Of a stretch of DNA of 64,000 nt, positions 23,525 to 35,777 are shown piece by piece (positions within the stretch are counted from its first letter, which is position 1; each line of letters begins with the position of its first letter). The stretch comes from Akebia trifoliata (lineage: Eukaryota; Streptophyta; Magnoliopsida; Ranunculales; Lardizabalaceae): contig CM030714.1 in assembly GCA_017979445.1 (NCBI GenBank), positions 39,692,308-39,756,307 on the forward strand. Direction: 5' to 3'. The translations under genes were made by a program, and so were the position numbers. The notes beneath the pieces were generated by a model. It saw only the letters and a list, made by a program, of their open reading frames with translations. It made no database searches and was not told the DNA's origin.

Positions 23525-25944
23525 AGGCCCACACCATAAGAACTGATAATGGGTATGAATTTTTTAGCACTAAAATGCAAACTTATTCCATGAAAATGGA
23601 ATCATGCATCACCACTCTTGTGTTGGAACACCCCAACAGAATGGGTACTTGAAAGAAAACATCGCCATTTACTCGAGGTTGCTTGAGCACTACGATTCGA
23701 AGCAAACTTACCACTGCATTTATGGGGTGAATGTGTCCTAATAGCTTCCTACTTGATCAAAAGATTACCAACACCCTTTTAAATAACAAAAATCCTCATG
23801 AAGTCCTTTTCCACTCCCAACCCACTTACAAGCACTTAAGGATCTTTGGTTGTATGTGTTAAGCCCACAACACCTTTCATAAACACAAGTTTGATCTCCG
23901 AGCTCGACGATGTGTCTTCATGGGCTATCACTATGGCCAATGAGGCTACGAAGTTTGTGACCTTGAAACCAAACAAACATTCACCCACCGTGATGTGTAG
24001 TTTCAAGAAAACATTTCCCATTTCACATAGCTCAAACAGCCACAAAAGAAAATATTGTCATCCCATTGCATATTCAAGACCAACCTCCATCACAGCTCAA
24101 TACCCGATCTTCCCTTTGGCATAGTGCAGCTGTCATGGACACAAACACCACCATCCACCCATCCCCTACCGGTCTCATTCCTTCAATAACTACACCAACT
24201 TCATCCCTAGGTCATGTTTCCTTTGTTCCCACCATTAATGGAATCCCTATGCCTCTTAGGTGTTCCACACAAGAATGCATTCCACCACGTTATCTTGCTG
24301 ATTTTGAATGCTCCGTTGTTGCTCAATGCCCATCTCCATCATCCTTTGACAAACTAGCTAAGAAAGGTACTCCATATTTCTTATCCAACTATTCATGCTA
24401 TTCAAATTTATCGTCTTCTTATCATGCATTTTTCAATGCCATTACTTCTGATGTTAAGCCTCACACCTTTACCCAAGCAGTTAAGGAGGCCCGTTGGCAA
24501 GATGCCATGGCTCATGAGATAAAAGCATTAGAAGAGAATCATATATGGACTCTTACCTCTCTACCACCAAATAAACATCCTATTGGTTGCAAATGGGTTT
24601 ACAAAATCAATGCATGTTGATGGTACAATAGAACGCCATTAAGCCCGTCTTGTTGCTGAGGGATACACCCAACAAGAAGGCTTAGATTACCATGAAACTT
24701 TCGCACTTGTTGCGAAATTGGTGATTGTTCGTTGTCTTCTCGGTCTTGCCGTTTCAATTGGGTGGCCTTTGCATCAATTAGATGTCAACAATGCCTTTCT
24801 CCATGGTGACTTAGAAGAGGAAGTCTACATGACTCTTCCTCCTGGATTCTCACAAAAGAGGGAGCCATGAGTTTTCAAGCTATTTAAGTCTTTATACAGA
24901 CTCAAGCAAGCTTCTCGTAATTGGTTCACAAAATTTTCTGATACTTTGCAAGATTAGAGATTTAAATAGTCCATGGCTAATTACTCGTTATTCTCAAAAC
25001 TGTCTCCCTCTAGTAAGACTTTTGTCTTCATCTATGTTGATGATATTGTCATCATCGGTGATGATCCTCAAGCTATTGCCCAATTAAATGAATTCTTGCG
25101 TAACCGATTTCATATGAAAAATCTTTGTACTTTGAAGAACTTTCGTAGAATTGAAGTAGCCCATTCCAAACAAGGCATCTTTCTCTGTCAACGGAAGTAT
25201 GTCTTGGACATTTTGACTGACATGGGCTTATTGGGAACAAAACCATCTAATTTTCCTATGGAACAACATTTACGATTGTCTGACAAAGGAGATTCTTTAT
25301 CTGATCCATCACAGTATCGTCAACTCATCGACAAGTTGATTTATCTCGCAACAACCGAGCCTGATATTATCTTGTCAATATATATCCTTAGCCAATTTAT
25401 GCACCAGCTTAGGAAACCTCACATGGACGCTGCCATACATGTTTTACAGTATTTGAAAGGCACTCCAGGAACCGGTATTCTACTCTCTTCAGCCAGTGCA
25501 TTACATCCCATTGATTAGTGTGATTCTGATTGGACCAGCTGCCCTTCTACCCATCATTCTACTATCGGTTGTTGTATCCTTTTTTGAGATAGTCCTATAT
25601 CTTGGAAAATAAAGAAACAAAATACTGTTTCTCGTTCAGCCGCTGAAGCAAAATACTGTTTCTTGGCATTCCTCGTGACCAACCAACTACTCTTTTTTGC
25701 GACAACCAAGCTACTCTTCACATAGCTGCTAATCGAATCGAATCTATCATGTGAGAACCTAACACATCGAAATTGATTGTCATCACATGCGTGAGAAGCT
25801 CCAAACCGACATTTTACAAACCAGTTATATATCTACCCATGATCAACTAGTTGATGTGTTCACTAAAGTTCTTGGACGTGATCATTTCCATCGTTTGATA
25901 AGCAAGTTGGGCATTTTTAATCTCCATGCACCAACTTGAGGGGG
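23525..25944 (+). mobile_element. Broken Ty1/copia pol (INT-RT-RNaseH)
   Basis: Order integrase, reverse transcriptase, RNase H identifies Ty1/copia. Integrase: IRTDNGYEF near 23,535 and the C-terminal HKHKFDLRARRCVFMGY. RT: ALEENHIWTL...GCKWVYKIN near 24,510-24,610, [18 protein letters not shown] near 24,780, and the active site YVDD at 25,033-25,044. RNase H: SRSAAEAKY near 25,635 and a C-terminal HDQLVDVFTK. Many stops and frameshifts, and gag and the 5' end are missing, so it is dead. A polypurine tract (ttgaggggg) ends at 25,944. Confidence 0.88.
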
Positions 25945-26207
25945 TGTATTAGCATGATCAACCAATCTAGCAATATCAGACCTCACAAGACTCCCTGTAA
26001 TCAAGGGAAACTTCTATTGTAATTCCTATATTAATATAGGCAATCACTTTTGGAAATCTCTGCTATAATTTCCTTATGTGTATAGGAATTCTTGTTGTAG
26101 TTTCTATACTTGTATATATCTCTTCAATCAAGAGATTCATTTTGTATCCATACTTGTATATATCCCAATTGTAATGGAGTAAAACTAAACATTTTTCAAA
26201 CTTTACA
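25945..26207 (+). mobile_element. 3' LTR of the copia element
   Basis: Starts TGTATTAGCATG directly after the polypurine tract and ends about CTTTACA. Short (about 260 bp), with internal repeats of tatacttgtatatat. End position inferred. Confidence 0.65.
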
Positions 26208-26365
26208 TGGAAGGGCCTAAAAACCTTTGCGTTGAAATCACCTACCACCGGAAGATTATCTAATAAGTCAATTGCATTCTTTAGCCCATCCCACAATTGT
26301 CTACATTCTTGGATCTCTCAAGTTGCCTAGATAATGCCAATCTTCGTTGGAACATTCTTCATTCT

Positions 26366-27143
26366 TGTTGGGTTGGGTCTACCTCATGTGGGCCACCCAA
26401 GAGAAATAAGGGAAAAAGCCCATTCAATTTGAAAAAAAAGAAAAAAGAAAAGAGGCAGCAGTTGGTTCTTTAGTGGGGGCAGCTGTTCTTGGGTTTACAA
26501 AAAGGGAGAAAAAGAAAATAACAATGTTGAAAGAAAAAAAGAAAAGCAAAGGGGTGGACTTTTGAGAGTTAGGGTAAGAAAATCAAAAGTCAAACTTTAT
26601 CCGATTTGGCTCAAATTTGGCATGGAGAATCCTTGCAACAATCTCTATAACTCTACCGAGTTATTTTTCAAGATTAGCTTCTCTTTTCAACTCTATTGAG
26701 AGATTTCATTGGTGGGACCTAAACTTTTCCCTTTTTTGTTTCTTGTGAAATCCATCTTTATTAGATGATGTTTATTATATTGTTAAACCAAGAGTAAGTA
26801 TTCTTGATGCTGATTGTAATCTTGTGAGCCTCTAAATTGATCTTGAGAGAATTTTGGTGTAACCCATTATTGTTGATAGTGGAAGATTTGGGTGTGGACT
26901 ACCGAGACAAGTCCCGTGATTTTTACCTTTACTTTGAAGGATTTCACACTAAAAATCTTGTGTTACTTGCGGTTGTTTATTTTGCTTAGTTGGATTATCT
27001 TGCACTTTGGATTGACGTTATTTGGTATAATGGTGGTGTTGATATTGATTGGATATTTTTAGTTTATTTTTATCACTCAAAGTAGGAAAGGGTTTAATTT
27101 TCGTTGTGATTATATTACACGTTGTATGGTAGTTATTCCAACA
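26366..27143 (+). mobile_element. Copia solo LTR with TSD ATTCT
   Basis: 778 bp bounded by TGTTGG...CCAACA and flanked by ATTCT at 26,361-26,365 and 27,144-27,148. The interior ggtgtggactaccgag and cacactaaaaatcttgtg is typical of the R/U5 part of copia LTRs. No coding sequence attached. Confidence 0.85.
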
Positions 27144-27148
27144 ATTCT

Positions 27149-28847
27149 AACTCCAAGATAAATCACTACCAGTACTTACCACAAGCTTTATTTTGGATGA
27201 ATCCTTGTACCATAAAAAACAGATAAATAAAAAATTTAGCCTCTTTTTATTCAAAAAATTTATCCTGAATTTTTTTGAAAATTTGACTCATACCTTGACA
27301 TGGGTTCCAAGATGGCCATGAATAAGGGATTTAAGGCATTCTTTATTTTCTTCAATCGAATTTGGGATGAGGAATTCAAAATTCCTCTTATATTCCAAAC
27401 TAACCCAAACATGGAAAAACGATTTAGAGGGGATTCTTCGATCGGGTCTTCTTTGGCAAACCCATGTTCAACTAGGACCTTCTACTGATTCTTTTCTTCA
27501 TTTGTTCGACCACTAGCTGTGTCTGGGTTGTAGTACAACAATTTGACATCGAACTCATGAGAGAAAGATTCCTCATCTTCAAACCCATGAAATATCCCAA
27601 CAGTCGAGTTCAAGTCATCTTTCACAGCATTGTCCTAAGTCTGAACCCCCTCAATTAATAGAATCGGATAGGGTTGTGAGCTTGAGAAGGATTTTTGCTC
27701 GCCATTCCCTCTTGAAAATCCATTCGGAATTTCACATTCTTTAACTGTTTACTGAAATAATTAAAGTGGGGAAACATTTACTCTATTATAAAATAGGAAT
27801 TTTCCCCCCCAATTTAACCAAAATATTTTAATTAAAAAAAATGGTTACTTACCTATTTCTGAATTAAAATAAAGAGTGTATCGTTTTCGAAAAAAAATTA
27901 TTTTTTCTCTACCGTTATTTGGGAATTTCCCTAGTCCCAACTTGGATGGGTAGGACTGGATACGATTTTGGTGTCAGTGCGTAAATTAGCCACCACATTT
28001 ATTTATTTATTATTAGCATCAATACACAATTTTGGGACAACTTCTTCAAATAACAAAATTTTCAAAAAAGAATCCAACTTCTCAATTTTATTATTTTTCC
28101 TAATAATATTAGTTTTAGACCCAAAATTAAACGTTTTATCCCCTAAATTTGAAATTGGGTCAGTACAAAAGGTATCCAGTAGATAATTGCTTATGTTGAT
28201 AAGTTTCATTGGATTTCAGGTCCATTTTGCATTCAGAGAAGGCAATAAATTAAGTGGCGGAGGCATTGGCATCTCTTGTTGGCAGGAAGGAAGAACATAT
28301 ATTATTTCTGAATGAAAATGATGGGCAAAAAAATGGGGCAACACTTTAGGCTTTCCAAATATTCTTCCATCATTGTAAAGTAGGATGTATACCCAATAAT
28401 CTTGTATTTTATTTTGCAATTCGTAAATTAAAACCACTGCACTTGCTAAGCAAACATAAAAAATAAAGAAAAGATATGCAAACTAGCTAGGAATTATCAC
28501 TTTTTAATAATTGTAGAAGAAGCTATTTATTGATAAATCTTGGCTGAATATTACATGAACTGTGTTTGTAGAAAGGAGGGACGGTTGGCATCTCCCCTCA
28601 CAGGGATGAGAACAACCTTTGGACGCGTATTTATAAATAATATTACATCAACCAAGATATGGAACTAACTTAATACTAATATTCTAATTGATATATTCTA
28701 AATATATCATTCTCCATCACAGCTTTCTATTTGTAATTAGATATACTGACAGTGATACAATGTATCTCATGCACCTTAAAACAGTACATTTTATTCTCCA
28801 ACAATAATAACTTAGAAAAGTCGCTAGCTTACAAATTGAACTTCCTA
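27149..28847. other. Intergenic, 3' flank of TPS copy 2, no gene identified
   Basis: AT-rich. Short ORFs (27,300-27,488 plus, 28,216-28,437 minus) have no domain that I recognise. Confidence 0.45.
28790..28795 (-). promoter_or_regulatory. Possible poly(A) signal of TPS copy 2
   Basis: AATAAA on the minus strand, 53 bp past the stop codon. Confidence 0.45.
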
Positions 28848-29144
28848 TTATGGAATGCTAATAGGATTAACAAACAGTGAGGTAATGTTTTCTTTGGTAC
28901 AACCGGTTGCATTAGTGTATCCTTCCTCTCGTCGGAAAAAGACTTCTGCCATACGTGCAAAGTTGAGAATTGGCTTAAGGAACACTAGAGGGAATGGATT
29001 TTGTTTGAGGCATTCTTGATTTAAATCTTTCCATTCAATTGTGATAAGTTTTTGTATCACATCGCATGCTTCTTTCTCTGTAACGCCATGTTCTACCATG
29101 TAGCTCGCAACACTCGAACCAGCTGCGCCTCTAGCTTTTTCAAT
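28848..29144 (-). CDS. TPS copy 2 exon 7
   Basis: Starts IEKARGAAGSSVASYM and ends LFVNPISIP then TAA. Roughly 60% identical to copy 1 in protein, much lower than the N-terminal half. Confidence 0.88.
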   Translation of the reverse strand: MEKARGAAGSSVASYMVEHGVTEKEACDVIQKLITIEWKDLNQECLKQNPFPLVFLKPILNFARMAEVFFRREEGYTNATGCTKENITSLFVNPISIP

Positions 29145-29339
29145 CTTCATTTTTTTGCAAAATAGACATTAGATGCCATGAGTGCATGCATGTTGTATAT
29201 TCGATGCATTTTTTACAAAAATAATGGATATGAACACAGTGAAAATTTATGGTTGTGAGTTTCACAATTTTCAACTCCAAAGTTTTGGTAAATCAACCTA
29301 CATTTTAACCAAATGACAGACATTAGAGATATGTCTAAC

Positions 29340-29588
29340 CTCATCAGTAAGCATGTCGTCAAGGAGTCGACCAATTTGAGCAGCAGACACAGCTATTTTG
29401 GGGACACTATTGAGCCAATCAAATGCTTCCTTTGTTGCCACTTCTCCAATGCCAATAAAAGCTTGGACACAAAGCATAGGGTACGCAGTGGACATTGTAG
29501 CAACATTCAGATATTCGTCAAAAGTTGGCGCATAACCTGTATAATACCAATTGGCTTCTTGAAAGCTGGCTCTAACCCACATTTTCAT
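29340..29588 (-). CDS. TPS copy 2 exon 6
   Basis: 249 bp, MKMWVRASFQEANWYYTGY ... RLLDDMLTDE. Acceptor ACCAG, donor GAG|GTTAGA. Confidence 0.88.
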
Positions 29589-30722
29589 CTGGTATTTAAT
29601 GTTACAACACTAAATATGTCAATATAAATCTAAATGCCATTAAAAATTAAAAATAAAATATGTAAAAGTTCGGGTACCAATAAAAGTAAACGAAAAAAAG
29701 GTGAGTTAAGGATATGCCTCCACGTCTTTGATCAAATGACCTAGATCTTCTTCTCAGAGACTAGTGTAAATGACCTAAATGTCCAGATTTACATCCTCTA
29801 ACCAAAAAAACACCTTGATTTTCTCAAACCAGTCATCTTTCAGATGTTAAATAGCCAATCTAGTCTTAAATATTCCATTCATATTTGATGTCTCGTAGAA
29901 AATCCTTGATTTTTCTACCCAAAATGCCATCATTCTACTTCTTGAAAATTCTGTCAAGGGGTATCTCTAACATTGACCAAAACGTGGAAGTGGCATGTCA
30001 TCAATTTGAAACATAGGGGTATCTCTACTATTGACTAAAACATGGGGGAGGGGGTGCTTTCTTCCCCCTAGTTCTACTCGAGGATAAATTCAGAGATATT
30101 TACGAAAACCTGACCAACTTTTGACAAATTTACAATTCAGGTTCACAGTTCATTTTAATAACCAAAACATCAAAGGCAACTATATCGAAGGTTTTAAAGT
30201 GACAATTTTGCAGGTCTAAAGTGACAATCTCACAGGTTTCAAGTGACTATCTCACAAGTTTTGCTACATTTAATAGGATCATCACTATACAAACCAGCAG
30301 ATTGTCCCTTTGGGGGAAAACCAGCGAGTTTGTCACTTAAAACCTGCGATCTCGTCACTTAAAAAATTTGTGATTTCTCAGTCACGTTTAGGTAACTAAA
30401 ATGCATAATTACCCGAAATTGTAAATTCGGCTCACGAAATGGTAATTTACCCATAAATTTAACAATTCATGTATATAAAAAATTGTAGTAAATTTAACTT
30501 TATATCCCTTTGATTTCAAATTAAGGAATTCAGTTAATATTTTAAAATCGAAGGAGTCTAAAGATAAATTCATTACAAAACATTATACACAGATACATAA
30601 ATTTATTTGGATACATAAATATTTTAAAATCATATCAGAATTCCGATTAAGTAATTTTTTTAAAAACTTTTAATCCGCCTGCATAAATAATGGTAGTTAA
30701 GGTGGAATTATATATGTCATAC
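29589..30722. other. Expanded intron 5 of TPS copy 2
   Basis: About 1 kb longer than in copy 1. From about 30,110 to 30,450 it carries aagtgacaat...cacaggtttcaagtgac facing cttaaaacctgcg...cgtcacttaaaa, an imperfect foldback, so part of the growth is probably a MITE. A small direct duplication (ggggtatctcta) lies near 29,957-30,025. Confidence 0.55.
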
Positions 30723-30861
30723 CGATTCTTTTGCGTAGTACACACAGAACGATCTTCCTTCCTTTGTCATCTCTTCTTCAAGTTCTTTGAAGATATCTAA
30801 TAATGATAGATAACACACAGACATGTATTCTGGTAGCTTATCTGCGGCCGCAATATCCCAC
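30723..30861 (-). CDS. TPS copy 2 exon 5
   Basis: 139 bp, intact: [18 protein letters not shown] then [17 protein letters not shown]. Acceptor TTTAG, donor TCG|GTATGA. Confidence 0.88.
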
Positions 30862-30958
30862 CTAAAGAATTTAATTGGTTAATTAAAATTCTTGGCCAGA
30901 ATGGAGATTTCTGATTTTCATTTAATAAAAAAATAATTACCATTACTTATTTACAAAC

Positions 30959-31177
30959 CTTTCAATTGCATCTGAAAATAATTGAAGTTCTTCAAAGGTA
31001 CCATACATGTCGTAAACATCATCGATCACAGTTGTAATTGAGATCATTTTGGTCATATGTACTCTAACCATGGAGTATTGGGGCTCAAAATAAACCCCCA
31101 ATATCCAATAATAACCCTCCACCAATCTATCTCTCGCAAAAGGTACCTTTGTTTTAAAGTCGACATCATTCCACCAC
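30959..31177 (-). CDS. TPS copy 2 exon 4 (RDR, DDVYD)
   Basis: 219 bp. [40 protein letters not shown]. About 88% identical to copy 1 in DNA, far less than exons 1-3. Confidence 0.9.
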
Positions 31178-31730
31178 CTACCAAGCAAATATCAATGAAT
31201 CCCAAACATTACACACAGAAAATTAACTGTTTTACCCAAATATATAAAAGTTTTTAGGTATTGGCTATGATTTTAAAATACTTATATATAATTTAGACTA
31301 TTCTACAAAAACATGCACTGTAAATTGAAAAATTCTCAAAACAATAGACTATTCATTTTTATTCCAAAAAGGGTACAGTACCATTTTCATAATTAAAACA
31401 TTTTGGCTAAAGAGGGAAAGAAATTTACTGTTTTATAAAGAGGAATTTTATTTTTAACCATCTAGATGAAATAAAAACCGAAAAAAAAATATTTATTGTT
31501 TTATAAAATTGAAAAAAAAAAATCTCACTTAAACCAAAATATTCTAGCTCTGAAAATGCTAATTTACTGTTTTTGAAACTAAGATGAATAGTCTATTGTT
31601 TAGGGAATTTTTACAATTTTCTCCAACTTTTGGGAATTTCCCCTTCTGTGTTAAAAAAAAAATCTTATAGTGAATTCAGCTTCATACACTTTTTGTTTTT
31701 CAAAAAATATATAATTCAATAATTTAAGAA

Positions 31731-31953
31731 TCGTGATAATCTGACTACCCCACGTGGCAAACTCAATCAACTACCTTGACGTGACAAGTTCAGGAACCGT
31801 AGATCTGCACTCCTCAAGATACACGGCTGCACTTCCCCGTAAAAAATTCTCTCGAGGAAACGTGTATCCCTAGGAGCGTGGATATATGGTTCCAAACTTG
31901 TCACATCAGGTAGTCAATTGAGTATGCCACATGGGGTAGTCAGATTATCATGA
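31731..31953. repeat. Foldback MITE in TPS copy 2 intron 3
   Basis: Counterpart of the intron 3 element of copy 1; inverted ends TCGTGATAATCTGACTACC. Confidence 0.75.
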
Positions 31954-32143
31954 CTCATATTAAAATCATATCCAATTACATAATTTGATCAAAAGTTTTA
32001 TTCTTCTATGTATTTTTCACCCGAAAATTAATGTTGAGAAATCATCCAAGGCCTCTTTGATAGATCATTTACCAAACATTTTTCTAATGATCCTTCTCTA
32101 TGAGATAGTCTAAGGTGACTAATAATTAATGGAATTTAATTAC

Positions 32144-32485
32144 CTTGAGACATCCTTCAGCTCTCTCTGATGCAAAGATTGTAATAGATTGAAATCCAAC
32201 TTTGCAAGTTCTAGCAATGAATCATTCCTTGTTGTTTCTTCTTCATAGATAGAGATATATTGCCTCGCCTTTAGTCTTGGCATACCTCTGTGAAATGGTA
32301 AATATAGCGCATGTTCGACTTCCTCCTTAAGAGGAGAGCTTAGGTGAGTTATCATGGTCGTTAGGTGTGTAGTAGTGAAAATGAGGGCTTCATCCAGTAT
32401 TTCTTCTCCTTGTACACTAAGATATGCAGCTTCATATAGACCTGTTTGAAGCCACCTTCGGCTTCCTTGAACTTCAAAAACACAT
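32144..32485 (-). pseudogene. TPS copy 2 exon 3, 31-bp deletion
   Basis: 342 bp where 373 are expected. The missing stretch (present in copy 1 at about 11,030-11,060) removes the codons around NDARGMLYLY and shifts the frame. The base missing in copy 1 is present here (ARQYISIYEEE). Confidence 0.87.
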
Positions 32486-33099
32486 CTGTTTCATCACCCA
32501 GTTTCCATGCTATCTATCAATATTTTTCTATGCCCTCAAAATGAACTTGACCAAGGCACAAATAAAATGAATACAAATTAGGGATGCATGTTGGAAGGTT
32601 GACCTAGGCTCAACTCAAGTGGCAAACCCGAAATCGAGTTAATAAACTCAAGCAAGCATTAAGCTTGACCCCATTAACCTAAACTCAACCTGAGCTTGAA
32701 TTTCTAAACTCGGATTGAATTTGTTGAATGGGTTGGGCTTGTCAACAAGCCAAATTTTGTTTTGATTAGTAAAAAAAATTTATGTCTTAAACAAGAAATA
32801 ATTAAAAAAAAAAAACCATAGTTTAAAAATATGTAATTAATACAAAATATTTGTATATTATACCGCCTAGGGTTCGGATTGAACTGGGTTTCTTAAACCC
32901 AAATTAACGCCGGGTTTAGTTGTTCTAACATAGGCTCTCAGCTCATGTTCTACATAACTAGGCCTAGGCCCATCCATCATGGATTTAGCTCGGGTCAATC
33001 CACACAAGTTGCAGCCTTAATACAAATATTTTTTCTTTTCTTTAATAAGCGTATTATAAACATGGATGAGGATCAAGAGCCAATTAAATGGTTGTCATG

Positions 33100-33330
33100 T
33101 TTCATCCTATATAGGTTAGAAGTTTCGAAATGGGCTGATTTTTTGTGAGGATAATCTCTATGGTGAGGAGATCATCCTCACTAAAAAATCAGCATATTCT
33201 AAAACTTCTAATCCCAGTTTACAAGTTGAAAAACTGTGGATTGTTAATTTTTTTGTCAACCCTTTCTGATTGAATTAGAAGTTTCGAGCTGGACTGGTTT
33301 GTTGTGAGGATGATCTCCTCATCTTGGAGA
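33100..33330. repeat. Palindromic MITE remnant in TPS copy 2 intron 2
   Basis: Same remnant as at 11,703-11,935, one hairpin readable. Confidence 0.65.
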
Positions 33331-33920
33331 ACCCCGAGCATAGGCAACAAATAAAAACATAGGTAATCCATCCATAAGAGCATCGTTTCATCCAACCATC
33401 CCCACTCTTTTTAAATTTTTTTCCAGCTAAGCAAGAAAGAAATAAATAAGGGGCTAGGATCGATCTCGACCATTTAAAAACATGATTCATTAATTGGGGT
33501 GTGATAAATAATTTAAGAAATTGGGGAGTAATAGTAAAAGTTGTGGTGCCAATAGCAACTCTCGTAAATTAATAGAGTGAAATACCGAGACTAAGGGGAA
33601 TACGAATTTGCTGTTAAGGAATTTATGTGGTAAGCTGATAAACCAATAGCATGGCGCCACATGTCATTGGATTACATGTTTTGAAAGTGGGGATGATGCT
33701 TTTTCTTCCTTTATATATTTTTTTCTTCTCAAAACCTGTAATTATTATATATATGGACTAATCCATGTGGTTGCACGCCCCGACAACCACACAGAAGTTT
33801 CCCGACGCCCAACAAGGTTGATACACCTATTATTGGTGACTCAATACACCGATCAATGAGGATTCAGTGTATCTCATGCACTGTACTTCATTGTATTTTA
33901 AGCTCTATTATAAGGCTTAC

Positions 33921-34200
33921 CTGAAGACACATTATACCCTTGTAACCGTAGCAGAAAAAAACGAAGCGCAATGGTATAGAGATCATCATCATCATCATCA
34001 TAAAGGTGATTAGTGTGGGCATTATATATAATTTGTAATGCCTCTTCGATCTCCTTTTCAAAGTGATATGCCACACCGAGATGTTGGATAGTGTTGATCA
34101 AGTTCATTTGTTCGAGGGCATTTTTTGCAGCAGCTTGTAAAAGCTTCTTCACCTCTTCTTTCAGTACTTCAATTCGTTGTATTGTCTGTGTATTGGATAT
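33921..34200 (-). CDS. TPS copy 2 exon 2
   Basis: 280 bp, three fewer than copy 1 because the Asp run is (GAT)6 and not (GAT)7. Otherwise about 98% identical. Confidence 0.86.
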
Positions 34201-34373
34201 CTGCATATATCGATAACAAGAAGGGAAGAAAAAAAAAATTATTCTACCATATGACTTGTGGTATACTGTTAACCCTTTTAACTACAATTATGATGATTAG
34301 AGTAAGAAATTAAAAAAACAATAAGAATTATTTAAACTGATCTTGGCGGGTGATGAGAACCATGCGTGCTCAC

Positions 34374-34505
34374 CATGTTATTGTCTGTGGGTGACAAGAG
34401 GAAGTGATCACCCCATATAGAAGGATGATAATTTGCAGATAGACGGATCACCTCCTCTTTCTTATTCTCAGGAGAAATGGGAGAACAAATCAAGGGTGAA
34501 CTCAT
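34374..34505 (-). CDS. TPS copy 2 exon 1
   Basis: 44 codons, identical to copy 1 except SPTDNNM near the end. A CT repeat abuts the start codon. Donor ATG|GTGAGC. Confidence 0.86.
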
Positions 34506-34506
34506 T

Positions 34507-34528
34507 CTCTCTCTCTCTCTCTCTCTCT
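34507..34528. repeat. (CT)11 microsatellite in TPS copy 2 5' UTR
   Basis: Begins one base upstream of the ATG. In copy 1 the same place has an interrupted, shorter CT tract. Confidence 0.85.
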
Positions 34529-34574
34529 GTGTCTATAAAATTAAGCTATACAAATTGAGAGGGTCATTCTTCAA

Positions 34575-34580
34575 TTTATA
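34575..34580 (-). promoter_or_regulatory. TATA box of TPS copy 2
   Basis: TATAAATTGA on the minus strand, about 70 bp before the ATG, conserved with copy 1. Confidence 0.65.
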
Positions 34581-34847
34581 GGAGTGAATATTGGTCATCA
34601 CGACATCATCATCTTGATATATCGACATCACCAATTAAGTAATTCCAGTCTAACCACCAAAAAAAAAAAAAAAATAGTATTGATGAGACTTGTTAAGGTA
34701 AAGTTGTATGATTTTAAAACACGATATTTCATCTTGTCCCCATCGATGCCAAGTTGTTTCTGTCAAGTCTACTTGTCTCGAACAAGATAAACCAGTTTAA
34801 CTTAGTTTATAATATTTATTAATATATATTTATATTAAAAAAAAGAG

Positions 34848-35777
34848 GTGTCACAAAGATGACAAAATGATGAGGTGTCACACACATTACCGTAGTAGCT
34901 TTTCCGCGAGATATGAGTAAAAGGCATCAACAATTATGTGCACGTCACCTCTGTGTCTCCATTTGTGTCATTCCAGTATTTTCCTTCAAAAAATTATATG
35001 AGTTGTGCCGGAGTAACATTAAAATTGACATGGATTCTCACATTCCTGATGTGGAAGTGCACACGTAGCCATAGATGATTTTTACTTGTATCTAGATGAC
35101 AAGTGTCTATGACTCCATACATACATCCACATCAACAATGTGTAAATTGATGTCAATTTTAATGATTCTTCATCATTTTTCAAATTATATTTATCTTCCG
35201 TCACAAAATGGTACATTTATTTAATAAAGAAATAATTAAATCATTAAAATAATTATCCAACGTATGTAAAAAGGATGATTACTATCCAAAAGAGATGATC
35301 CACGCAAGGACTATACATATCCCGCTCATTCTTTAACGATCCTAAGGTGACCTGAGCAAGTTTTGCTGTTAATAGAGACAATGTCATTAATTCAAAGAAT
35401 AAGTTTGACTAGCTAGGATGGGATCCAGCAATAAAACCTTGAGTCGCGCTGGGGCACAAGATTTATTGTGATTCTCACAATTCTAACGTGGACATATATA
35501 CATAACTGTAGATGATTTTTACTCGTATCACTCACCAAGAAACACATCTATGATTATGTGCCCATCCCCCGTCAAACTTGTGAGAATTGCAATAAATACT
35601 TTGTGTTATTTCAGCGTTTTCCAAAAACTTTGAAGACTAGGACATAAGCCCACCGTACATTAAATTTTATATATAATAATCATTAATTCAAGGAATGCAT
35701 TTGACCAGCTAATAGAGGCTCCTGCCATAAAAACTTTGAAGACTAGAAGGACATAAGCCCACCTTACATTAAATTAT
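34848..35777. repeat. Upstream flank of TPS copy 2 with three small MITEs
   Basis: Counterpart of 13,430-14,340. The three GCTGG-type MITEs lie at about 34,860-34,977, 35,005-35,178 and 35,445-35,615. No gene. Confidence 0.55.

Larger units (their letters stand above)
28848..34505 (-). pseudogene. TPS-a sesquiterpene synthase, copy 2, one lesion
   Basis: Same seven-exon plan as copy 1. Exons: 34374-34505, 33921-34200, 32144-32485, 30959-31177, 30723-30861, 29340-29588, 28848-29144. Exon lengths 219, 139 and 249 are the family standard, and all splice sites are GT-AG. Motifs: RLx8W in exon 1, RDR and DDVYD in exon 4, DDMLTDE then IE across exons 6/7. Class I, expected to use farnesyl diphosphate in the cytosol. 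The only break I find is a 31-bp deletion in exon 3 near 32,440, relative to copy 1, which shifts the frame and ends the protein early; without it the reading frame would be 562 codons. It may be a null allele, a recent pseudogene or an assembly error. Intron 5 is 1,134 bp against 99 bp in copy 1. Confidence 0.9.

Noticed and set aside
28216..28437. Minus-strand 73-codon ORF as part of a host gene
   Set aside because: No recognisable domain, no neighbouring exons and no splice context.
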